64,000 nt of DNA, from contig CAJNDS010002346.1 in NCBI GenBank assembly GCA_905221605.1, positions 1 to 64,000 of the forward strand, read 5' to 3'. A model generated the notes under the pieces. It saw only the letters and a list, made by a program, of their open reading frames with translations. It was not told the origin of the DNA and made no database searches. Position numbers and translations under genes: made by a program. This DNA is from Symbiodinium natans. Its lineage: Eukaryota > Sar > Dinophyceae > Suessiales > Symbiodiniaceae. Positions 52,901 to 60,100 of the stretch are shown one piece after another; position 1 is the stretch's first letter, and every line of letters begins with the position of its first letter.

Positions 52901-55497
52901 CTTCCTAAAACGGCGACATAGTCAGGGTTTTCGGGTGCAGAGCCCCTCTGCCTGCATAGATCGCAGGCGTATCCGCACGTACATGCTCATAAGCAACAAG
53001 CCCGAAACCTTCAACCTTTAAAGAAGAGGTTTAGACAAAACATCAGACACCAAACCTTCTAGGGCCTGAATAAGTAGAATAGGGTTTGGGGGTTAGCATA
53101 GTTGTGGAGGGACCCCGAAAGACTACCATTAGTGATTCTTCCCACCTCTATATTTCACCTTATAGTCTACGTATATAAGGACTACAAGGGAGTACGATCG
53201 TTATATGGGACCATAAGGAACCACCATTAGTAAACAATCGGCCTAAACCCTAAACCCTAAACCCTAAACCCTAAATCCGAAACCCCAAACCCTAAACCCT
53301 AAACACTAAACCCTATGTAGGTACATGGGCCCTGTATCAGTCCTCAGCTCGGGCTCCCACCTCTGCCGCCAAATCGGGAAGCGGCGCTAAGCCGTAGTCG
53401 GCCTCGACCAGGAAGACCTGCAAATCGCGGGCATCAGGGCTGTGCGGTTTAGGGTTTAGGGTTTAGGGTTTAGGGTTTAGGGTTTAGGGTTTAGGGTTTA
53501 GGGCTACGTCCCAGGAGTGTGTTAAGAAATTTTATGAATGAAGAAATTAGGGTCTGGACCCGGCGCACATGTTAAAATCCAGGGTCTCGCCCAAAAAAAA
53601 CCGCCAAACTATTTCTCTGCCTCAACGGTGCCCGTTTTCGAGTTTTCATGGTCCAAAACTCCAAAAGTGGCACAGGCAAAGAACCCAGACCTCGCGGTGC
53701 TTATTTTCTGGGGCGCCCGGGCGATGTGGGGTCTGGGTTCTGTAACGGTGCCGTTTTGGAGGTTTAGCCAGGCGAAAACTCGAAAATGGGCACCGTTACA
53801 GGCGCAGCGGGGGTCCGGGAAGGGGGGGGGTCTGCAGAGGTTCTTTAACGGTGACGTTTTTGCCGTGCGAAAACCCGAAAATGGGCAATGTCAAAGCTGG
53901 GGGGGGGGCTGGGTTCTTTAACGGTGCCTTTTTTCGAGGTTCTTCCGCGCGAAAATTCGAAAATGCTTACCGTTAAAGCCACGGGGCTGGGGAGGGGTGG
54001 GTGGGTCTGGGTTCTTTAACGGTGCCATTTTTTTAAAATTAGTACCGTTAAAGCGGGGTCGCGGGGTGGCGGGGGTAGGGGGTTTCGAGCCCAAGACCTG
54101 TGATTTTGAGTCTGACGCCTTGGCCACTAGACCAATTCGTACTCTGACACTGGGCTGGGGGGGGCGTCCTGGACGGTGGGCTCACCGTTAAAGAACGAAC
54201 CCAGACACCCCCCCCCCCCTCCCGACCCCCGCGGCTTTAACGGTAAGCATTTTCGAATTTTCGCGCGGAAGAACCTCGAAAAAAGGCACCGTTAAAGAAC
54301 CCAGACCCCACCCCCTCCCGGTCCCGAACACCCCTGCGGCTTTAACGGTGCCCATTTTCGAGTTTTCACCCTGCGGCTTCCCTAAACCCTAAACGCTAAA
54401 TCTACACCCTACACCCTACACCCTACACCCTACACCCTACACCCTACACCCTACACCCTACACCCTACACCCTACACCCTAAACCCTAAACCCTAAACCC
54501 TAAACCCTGAACCCTAAACCCTAAACCCTAAACCCTAAACCCTGGCTGCAGTTCATTTTAGGGTTGAGGGTTGAGGGTTGAGTCCCGTGGCCTGTCGATC
54601 CTCGGTCACGTGGTATCCAGGCGGGCGTGGTGGGAAGAAGGCGACCTCGGGGTGCAAGGTTTGAAGGTGTAGGGTTTATGGTTTAAGGTCTAAAGGTCTA
54701 GGGTTTATGGTTTAAGGTCTAAAGGTTTAGGGTTTTGGGTTTAAGGTCTAAAGGTTTAAAGGTTTAGGGTTTTGGGTTTAGGGTCTAAAGGTTTAGGGTT
54801 TTGGGTTTAAGGTCGAAAGGTTTAGGGTTTTGGGTTTAATGTTCAGGGTTTTAGGGCGGCTTTAGGGGTTTTGGGGTTTAAGGTTTGGCATGGTTTAGGG
54901 GTTTAAGGGTTTATGGGTTTAGGACGGTTGGAGGGGTTCAAGGGTCTGGGGTTTAAGAGCTTAAGGGCTTAAGGGTTGAGGGCGGTTTTAGAAGCTTAGG
55001 GTTTAGGGGTTTAGGGTGGCTAAGGGTTTAGGGGCGCAAGGGTCCCAGGGTTTGGCATGCTGGAGATTTTATGGGGGTTCAGCTTTGGATGAATGGGGGT
55101 TCGGAGCAATCCGTAGCTGTTCTTGAAGCCCCACTATCGTTAACATGTAGGGTTTAAGACCAAGACAAAAGGGCTTCGGGTGGAAGGTTCTACGTTCCTA
55201 AGCCCTGCACCCTGAACCCTAAATGAACTGCGTTTTGCCCACAAGGGTCAGGCTCTATGGACCCTTAAACCCCCCAAAACCCCTAGACCTTAAACCCCAA
55301 ACCCCGAAAATCCGCGATTGCAAGCCCCAAGCCCCTCAAAGCTCCTCAAAGATCCCCAAAGCCCCCCCCCAAACCCTAAACCCTAAACCCTAACCCTAAA
55401 CCCTAGATCCCAAACCCCCAAACTCTGAGCTTCGTGCTTGACTCACGACTCTTCGCACAAGGCCGGGCACCAAGGAGAGGCAGCCCACACAGCAAAT
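34952..55497 (-). CDS. ABHD17-like alpha/beta hydrolase in about 20 microexons
   Basis: Serine hydrolase of the ABHD17 type; animal members remove palmitate from membrane proteins. Exons in order: 55497-55447, 54645-54592, 53417-53361, 52717-52680, 51557-51510, 50340-50281, 49119-49086, 48489-48442, 48225-48199, 47629-47585, 47231-47193, 41380-41334, 39800-39761, 38447-38395, 38060-38021, 37346-37290, 36560-36531, 36001-35981, 35251-35202 and probably 34982-34952 (stop TGA). All join in phase to about 290 residues, the family's usual size. Landmarks: Cys cluster ICCVGC, VAFFPPRPPGY, oxyanion LLFSHGNSTDIG, EYTGYGEST, nucleophile YGQSIGS, WFDVFQN, acid HGTHD, IPFDHG, histidine AGHNDIE, YFEQLRKFLKWL. 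Of the first 19 donors 13 are GC, 4 GT and 2 GA. The initiator Met was not found. The 5.8-kb intron after YGQSIGS holds another gene. Confidence 0.92.
35274..35790. repeat. TTTAGGG, TCTAGGG and CCCTAAA arrays downstream of a hydrolase exon
   Basis: TTTAGGG/TCTAGGG (35274-35368), TTTAGGG/TTTCGGG (35486-35560) and a long CCCTAAA array (35634-35785). All lie in the intron between exons 36001-35981 and 35251-35202. Confidence 0.95.
35981..36001 (-). CDS. Hydrolase exon: catalytic histidine (21 nt)
   Basis: The smallest exon of the gene: seven codons, AGHNDIE, between a CAG acceptor and a GAG/GTGAAC donor. The His is the third triad residue. The preceding 30-nt exon (36560-36531) gives CGYDPWWVKE and the next begins YFEQLRKFLKW, so the order matches the family's C-terminal end. 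Such a short exon would be missed by most gene finders. Confidence 0.9.
36405..36500. repeat. (CCCTAAA)n array
   Basis: About thirteen perfect units in the intron between hydrolase exons 36560-36531 and 36001-35981. Confidence 0.95.
36862..36957. mobile_element. Element family G, copy 2
   Basis: Identical over 96 bp to 23536-23631 (starts ACTTAGCTTTGGAGTAGACC). The flanks differ, so this is a dispersed copy. It lies in the hydrolase intron between exons 37346-37290 and 36560-36531. Confidence 0.85.
37800..37985. repeat. (CCCTAAA)n array
   Basis: Runs from about 37800 to 37985, touching the 3' side (plus coordinates) of the region next to exon 38060-38021; includes CCCTAAG and CCTTAAA variants. 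Confidence 0.95.
38021..38060 (-). CDS. Hydrolase exon: catalytic aspartate
   Basis: A 40-nt exon encoding SPVFIIHGTHDTE. The Asp of HGTxD is the acid of the triad in this superfamily. It follows the exon ending ARMKKV (GC donor after AC) and is followed by IPFDHGITLYDAPRPVKSL, which fits the family pattern after the acid. Confidence 0.92.
38455..38890. repeat. TTTAGGG array followed by GGGCTTATA-type array
   Basis: 38455-38538 is (TTTAGGG)n and begins eight bases from hydrolase exon 38447-38395. 38560-38890 is a drifted 9-10-bp array (GGGCTTATAG, GGGCTCATGG, GGGCTTTTGG) that opens frames on both strands (S-P-I-S-P / G-L-M-G-L), an artefact. Confidence 0.9.
39970..40255. repeat. (AACCCTTG)n array
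   Basis: About 190 bp of the 8-bp unit AACCCTTG grading from AAACCCTT at the left into CCCTAAA at the right. Confidence 0.95.
40525..40913. repeat. 21-bp minisatellite
   Basis: Unit AATTCTGAAAATAAAGCGGCC, roughly 17 copies with one base change here and there, one truncated unit near 40717 and one 50-bp interruption (about 40801-40835). The unit length is a multiple of three, so all frames look open; there is no sign it is translated. It lies in the 41333-39801 intron of the hydrolase. Confidence 0.95.
40947..41012. repeat. (TTTAGGG)n array
   Basis: About nine units after an (AT)n stretch, within a hydrolase intron. Confidence 0.9.
41185..41266. mobile_element. Hairpin element, family D
   Basis: CTCCAAAACCCCTTAAGTAA at the left and TTAACTAAGGGGTTTTGGAG at the right are inverted. 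Copy of 19467-19547. Confidence 0.75.
41970..42085. mobile_element. Element family J, copy 2
   Basis: GTGCTGAGTTCACAAGCCC at the left and GTTGCTGAGTTCATAAGG at the right, with TAGTCCCTCTGTACCTAAGT shared with 10050-10156. Confidence 0.5.
42263..42356. mobile_element. Hairpin element, family F
   Basis: GGGTGTTGCTTTAAAGCCC left end and CCTAAAGCAATACCCAG right end are inverted; best-preserved copy of the family. Confidence 0.75.
43214..43352. mobile_element. Hairpin element, family C
   Basis: CTTGGAGGTTCATGGTACTG left and ACTAAGTCCATGAACCTCCAAG-type right arm; two TATAAGTACAGTTA direct repeats inside. Copy at 61646-61763. On the minus strand removal of 43345-43214 (GT..AG) leaves both sides in one open frame, but this lies inside a hydrolase intron and is not proof of splicing. 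Confidence 0.75.
44220..44331. repeat. (TTTAGGG)n array
   Basis: About sixteen perfect units. Confidence 0.95.
44571..46557 (-). CDS. Ubiquitin-like-domain protein with acidic/coiled-coil region, nested in a hydrolase intron
   Basis: A second gene on the same strand, inside the intron 47192-41381 of the alpha/beta hydrolase. It starts with ATG at 46557. Exon 46557-46498 reads MEVTLLSGSVVKVDV and ASGLQ; 46082-46016 gives AAKDTVARELGILPAAVLL and THA; 45604-45545 gives EVLDELKDDSGPLFAIV. Joined in phase (GC donors at the first two junctions, GA at 45545) they look like a beta-grasp, ubiquitin-like fold. Two larger exons follow, about 45286-44948 (starts FYGHPHARGLAIARHW, then Glu- and Arg-rich helices such as LEEQLPSIREHYERATQLHQ) and 44788-44571 (VHLLKEELQSQADAEESV and an acidic tail). 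A stop codon was not found; more exons may lie between 44.5 and 41.4 kb. The partner or process is unknown. Confidence 0.7.
44948..45286 (-). CDS. Helical exon of the nested ubiquitin-like gene
   Basis: The longest exon I see in the window, in a stretch free of telomere-type repeats. It begins after TTACAG and stays open for more than 110 codons. Composition is charged and helix-forming (REHYERATQLHQYIVDHARL; ERWESLCDAKRKFYEEDRRL), consistent with a coiled coil, with a Pro/Ser/Gln linker between the helices. The exact donor is uncertain; a GC donor at 44948 fits the phase of the next exon. The shadow frames on the plus strand are also long but lack splice sites. Confidence 0.6.
45645..45850. 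other. AT-rich tract with TA microsatellites
   Basis: About 200 bp of ATATTTATATATA-type sequence in the intron between exons 46082-46016 and 45604-45545 of the nested gene. No hairpin ends recognised. Confidence 0.8.
46868..46947. repeat. (CCCTAAA)n array
   Basis: About eleven units upstream, in transcript order, of the nested gene's ATG at 46557. The 310 bp between array and ATG (46558-46867) hold short CCCTAAA runs and one island; no promoter can be recognised. Confidence 0.9.
47193..47231 (-). CDS. Hydrolase exon: nucleophile elbow
   Basis: A 39-nt exon encoding IVCYGQSIGSVPS. The serine of G-Q-S-I-G is the expected catalytic nucleophile. Upstream exon 47629-47585 (RYHYLSNDCSLADEQ) ends in phase 0 at a GA donor, and this exon ends in phase 0 at a GC donor. 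The protein continues 5.8 kb downstream with VELASRVTVGGVILH (41380-41334), exactly as family members run from the elbow into the next helix and strand. Confidence 0.92.
48903..49065. repeat. CCCCAAA/CCCTAAA array
   Basis: Begins with CCCCAAA and CCCCTAA units and becomes pure CCCTAAA toward 49065, next to hydrolase exon 49119-49086. Confidence 0.95.
49420..49575 (-). CDS. Coding-like island inside a hydrolase intron
   Basis: Open on the minus strand (QIVFANGAGYTFFSEPCEPS, then FADISAIKKSSFKTQMSL), ending at a possible CAG/GCGGGC donor. The hydrolase exons at 50340-50281 and 49119-49086 join in phase across it, so it is not part of that protein. It could be a nested or alternative exon, or chance. 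A hairpin element (49578-49664) abuts it. Confidence 0.25.
49578..49664. mobile_element. Hairpin element, family A
   Basis: GGGATGTCCCGCCTTATGCT left arm and GTATAAGGGGGAACATCCC right arm, 87 bp in all. It lies in the hydrolase intron 50280-49120, next to the coding-like island 49420-49575. Confidence 0.85.
50281..50340 (-). CDS. Hydrolase exon: oxyanion-hole strand
   Basis: This 60-nt exon reads TLLFSHGNSTDIGIMFQHL on the minus strand. HGN(S/A)xD is the hallmark oxyanion motif of ABHD17-type enzymes. It starts after CAG and ends at an AG/GC donor. The plus strand is also open across this island, so the homology of the minus frame decides the strand. It joins in phase to the exon at 51557-51510 (ends KRADSS, GA donor) and to 49119-49086 (ELCVRLQVDVF). 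Confidence 0.92.
50458..50571. mobile_element. Hairpin element, family A, with C-tract
   Basis: GGGATGTTCCCCCTTATACT left arm and AGTATAAGGGGGAACGTCCC right arm. A C-run of about 26 bases has expanded in the core. Lies in the hydrolase intron 51509-50341. Confidence 0.85.
53067..53235. mobile_element. Element family I
   Basis: AATAAGTAGAATAGGGTTTG then GGGGTTAGCATAGTTG, and twice a block like GACCCCGAAAGACTACCATTAG (also GGACCATAAGGAACCACCATTAG-type). Related sequence at 30881-30972 and 57487-57598 (GGAATACTATTAGCAATCAT then TCCGACCCC). Confidence 0.5.
53590..54375. repeat. CCGTTAAAG hairpin cluster
   Basis: At least seven modules that begin TTCTTTAACGGTGCC and run through TTTTCGA...CGAAAA to the complement GGCACCGTTAAAG. 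Two modules, 53911-53980 and 54233-54302, are exact reverse complements over 70 bp. G- and C-rich runs separate them. A tRNA-like sequence lies in the middle. The whole cluster is in the hydrolase intron 54591-53418. Confidence 0.9.
54073..54135 (-). other. tRNA-like sequence (tRNA relic or SINE head)
   Basis: The minus strand has an A-box-like TGGTCTAGTGGCCAAGG and, about 30 bases on, a B-box-like GGCTCGAAACC (consensus GGTTCGANTCC, two changes). The anticodon stem does not pair and no acceptor stem is seen, so this is not a working tRNA gene. It may be a tRNA-derived SINE head inside the hairpin cluster. Confidence 0.35.
54405..54542. repeat. (CCCTACA)n then (CCCTAAA)n
   Basis: About eleven CCCTACA units pass directly into CCCTAAA units, ending about 50 bp from hydrolase exon 54645-54592. 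Confidence 0.95.
54655..55030. repeat. Degenerate TTTAGGG/GGTCTAAAGG array
   Basis: Drifted units (GGTCTAAAGGTTTAGGGTTT and TTAAGGGCTTAAGGG), lacking the sharp periodicity of the pure arrays. Intron between hydrolase exons 55497-55447 and 54645-54592. Confidence 0.85.
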
Positions 55498-57128
55498 CTG
55501 CGCGGGACAAGGGGGGGGGGGGAGGGGACCCCCCTATCGTACCAACTTCAGGTTTAGGGTTTAGGGTTTAGAAAAAAAGGGTTTAAGGTTAGGGTTTAGG
55601 GTTTAGGGGTTTAGGGTTTGGGGTTTAGGGTTTAGAGATTCGCGAAATCATAGAATCCAGGAGATTTTCGAGTGGGGACGCTTGCAGAAGGTGAAGCCTA
55701 TGCCAGGCATACGGGAATGGTTCCAACCCTAAACCCTAAACCCTAAACCCTAAACCCACATGCACGTTCTTTAGATTTAAGGTTTAGGGTTTACTCCTTG
55801 GCTGGGCTGGGTTCCACGAATACTCTGGAGAAGCAACTAGGTCTTTAAAAAGGGATCCCCCCCCCCCCCCCCCCGCCCAGAATCCTACAATCCCCTTAAA
55901 GGGGTCTTCGACATTTGAGGCGGACGGACCTTTTTCGCACACCTTCATGGCAGCTTGCTTACGGAGGCTTAGCTCGGAACAAGGGCGGGCCCCAAGGGCG
56001 CGTAAGACTGCATAGACCTTGTAAAGCCGTAAGTCCTGAATTTCAGAACACCTAAAGCCCTCTGCCAAACTCTAAACCCTGAATTCCATGAGCCGCAGCC
56101 GTCGACCCTGAACCCTAAACCCTAAACCCTAAACTATCTGTCTCTCATATACGTAAATAAGTAAATAAATAAAAAATATATATATATATAATATAATATA
56201 ATATAATGTACAGATATGCGTAATCTCGGAGCCAGGTAGATGCTTGGGCCGTGGAGACCCGCCCCGCCCGTCATTGCAAGAGTGTCGATCTTCGAATCCT
56301 TGCTGTTGCTCCGGCAGCCGCAGGTGCGGCGCTGCGCCCACAGCTGGCCCGTAGGGAAGGGCTTAGGGTTTAGGGCTTATTTGGGGTTAGGGTTAGGGGT
56401 TTACGGCTTAGGGTATAACAGTTCCTTCTAATGAAGAAGCGAAATTACGTAGCAACATGCTAGAAATACTTCTACAAGTAGCCCCGATATATATATATAT
56501 ATATATATCAGCAATAGGAAGCTTCATCGGATTGGTAAGACAAGCAGAATTTAATAGTACCTCCCGCCCCTAACCCTAAACTAGGAACCCTAAACCCTAA
56601 AGCCTGCACCCTAAACCCTAAACCCTAAACCCTAAACCCTGAACCCTGAACCCTGAACCCTAAACCCTAAACCCTAAACCCTAAACCCTTCCTGCGGGAT
56701 AGTGGGCTTTTGGAGTTACCAGGGCCGCTCTGCTTTGGCCGGCACCCGCGGCGTTGCCAGCAGGGTGGCCACCTGGCCTGGGCTTGTTCGGGCGTTTAGG
56801 GTTTAGGGTTTACGGTTTAGGGTTTAGGGTCTAGGGTCTTAGGGTTTGGGGCATGGGGTTTGGGTTTAGGTGTGGGCCTAGGGTTTAGGGCCCGAGAAGG
56901 TTTGGGCATAGGGTTTAGGGGCCTCTAAATTCCTGGGGTTTGGGGCTCAGGGTGTAAAGCCCGGATTAAGGTGGAGGGTGTAGGGCAGAAAAGGGCAGGC
57001 TGAGGCTTCGGCTAGGGTTTTCGGTTTACGGTTTAGGGCCCTGAAGCCAAAAAATCCTAAATCCTCAGCCACACAGCCACAAGCCCTCAAACCTGACACC
57101 CCGAACTCCAAAGATGTTTTGCAAAGGC

Positions 57129-60100
57129 GCCCTGATACCAGTCGGTGTCTTTGAAGGACTCCTCCAGGTGGTACGGGGGGGCAGGTGGGGGGGGAGGGGG
57201 TGGTGCGGGGACCCGTCCAAGTTCCGGGAGCTAAGGCATAGGGTTTAGAGTTTGGGGTTTAGTTTGGGGTTTAGGGTAGGCCCCCTACGTCCGAAATCGC
57301 AGCCGGCTAGGAAGTGTTCTAGATTCTATTCCAGAGGAACCCTGCTTAAACCAACAAAAGACAGGGACTTTCCAGCTTTTTGCAAGGGACTTCAACAGGA
57401 GCCTCACGCGTAAAGGGGAAAAAGAGTCAGTGGGGTTCCATAACTGAGCACCAGCAAGTTAATGTAGGAGCCTGAATCACGAATCACTGAATAATTAGAA
57501 TGGGTTTTGGGGGGTTATTCTAGTCTACTGATAAAGGGCCCATGCGGGAATACTATTAGCAATCATTCCGACCCCCATATTATGCCTCAAAGGGGTGTCA
57601 GTCTGCCTCTTCCCAGCCCAGGACGGACCCGGCAAAGTCGTCCAAGTAGTTGACCTTAAGGTTTAGGGTTTAGGGTTTAGGGTTTTGGGGTTTAGGGCTG
57701 AGGGTGTCAGTTCTCGAAGATGTAAAGCCCACTCCCATTCTTCGCACAAAATCTCCCAAACCCCAACCCGAAACCCTAAACTCTCAAACATCTACAGCCA
57801 GCATCCGTTGCATTAGGCTGGGAAAACATGGCGGCTGAGTTGCTACGACCTGAGACGGAAGTGAGTCGAGGTCCTTCACCAGAAGCCGCAGTCCTTCGGA
57901 TTTAAGGTTTAGGGTTTAGGGTTTAGGGTTTCGGGTTTAGCCCTGTGAGGTGTTTCAATAACCCAAGATGAAACTAGGAACAACCACCACACATGATATT
58001 CAACGAGGTTCTAGTCGCAAGCAAACCGAGCACCAAGACCAAGGAGGCACCAGCGCCACCCGGGGCAGGGTCTATAGGGTCTATAGGGCTCAGGGTTTAG
58101 GATCTTTAGGGTTTAGGGTTTAGGGTTTAGGGTTTAGGGTTTAGGGTTTAGGGTTTAGGGTTTAGGGTTTAGGGTACCCTAAACCCTAAACCCTAAACCC
58201 AAAAACCACATACCCTAGGCCATAATCCCTAAGCCCTGAGCCCAAAACCACTACAAAGCCTACTTTCTCGCGAGGCCACGTCTCCTCCACATGGCTCATG
58301 GCGCTCACCTGCCAGGAGGCATTGTCCCAAAACCCGGATCCCAAAACCCTGAACCCTGACTCAACATCCCTAAACCCTAAACCCTAAACCCTAAACCCTA
58401 AACCCTAAACCCTAAACCCTAAACCCTAAACCCTAAACCCTAAACCCTAAGGACTTCCTGAATGCAGGGCTTAGGGCTTTAGGGGTGTCTATTTGCCGGC
58501 ATCCAAAATGGGAGGCCCTTACTCGGTGTCTATGTTCTTTAGTACCGCCCTTGTAGTTAGGACATCATCCCTCCCGCCCTCCCCCCCCCGCCCCCCTACC
58601 CCTCAAAGGGTTTAGGGTTGCGGGTCAAGGTGCAGTGTCAAAACCGCAAAACCCTAAACCCTAAACTCGGTCGTCTCATTCTAGGCCGGTCTCTGCCAAA
58701 CAGCCGAGCAACGATGTTTCTCTCGGTTCCCTACATTAAGATATCGCTGAACGACAGCCTAAGAGTCACCTAAGCCGCCTAGGCCCGCAAAGCCGAAATC
58801 TTGCAACCCTTCACACCCAAACCCTACACCCCTACACCCCTACACCCCTACACCCCTACACCCCTATACCCCTAAACCCTAAACCCTAAACCCTAAACCC
58901 TAAACCCTAAACCCTAAACCCTAGAGAGCCCTGCGCAGCCCTTCTCAGCGCCAGGCTCAGAGGGGGCTGCGTGTAGTCGAACTGCAGGCAGCGGAAGCCC
59001 AGGGCAGCCAGCACTTCCTGACGCTCCTGGTGGAATTTTGGGCTTGGGGGTAGGGTTTAGGGTTAGGGTTTAGGGTTTAGGGTTTAGGGTTTAGGGTTTA
59101 GGGTTTAGGGTTTAGGGTTTAGGGTTTAGGGTTTAGGGTTTAGGGTTTAGGGTTTAGGGTTTAGGGCTTAGGGTTTAGGGTTTAGGGTTTAGGGCTCAGG
59201 GTTTAGTAGCTAAGGCTAGGGTAGGCGAAGAGGTTCTACACCAAGTGTCTGCAAAGGAACCCGGCCGCAAAAAAGCAGGAATCAAGATACCACTGGGCGT
59301 CCTTGGGGAACTCAACTGAAAACCCTAAACACTAAACCGTAAACCCTAAACCCTATGAACTCTATAAACCCTATAGGAACCCTCTACCCTATGAACCCTA
59401 TACATACCCTAAACCCTAACCCTAAACCCTAAACCCTAAACCCTAAACCCTAAACCCTAAACCCTAAACCCTAAACCCTAAACCCTAAACCCTGAACCCT
59501 GAACCCTAAACCCTAAACTAAGCCCCAAGCCCTTGGGGCAGCTTTTCTGCAGCAGGCCTTGGGATCCATGATGCCATCCTCCACGTCCTTCAACCCCTAA
59601 ACCCTAAACCCTAAACCCTAAACCCTAAACCCTAAACCCTAAACCCTAAACCCTAAACCCTAAACCCTAAACCCTAAACCCTAAACCCTAAACTGCTCGG
59701 TTGTGGGTGAAGGATGGTAATTAACTCTAATCCCTAAACCCTTAATCAGGAGATAGGCTTTAGGACTTGGGTTTTCGGGTTTAGGGTTTAAGGCTGAGGG
59801 TTTAGGGTGTACGGTGTAGGGTTTAGGACTCAAGGACCTGGTTAGCAGGAAGAGGAGCACATCTGCGAAACTGCAACTCCAGGCAACATGTGCATCCAAA
59901 GCAGGGAGCACCTACACATAAGCAGTGGAACGATAGATGCAAGCCCTATCCCAATTCAGGCACTGCCATGATTCATTCCCAGATATCCTAATCCTTAACC
60001 TATTTCAAAAAAATGGGTTCCAGTGCTAACCATAACCATCAAAACCCTCCATCTGTAGGTGAGGCCCCACACGTCAGCAACATGGCACTCTGTCAGAGGA

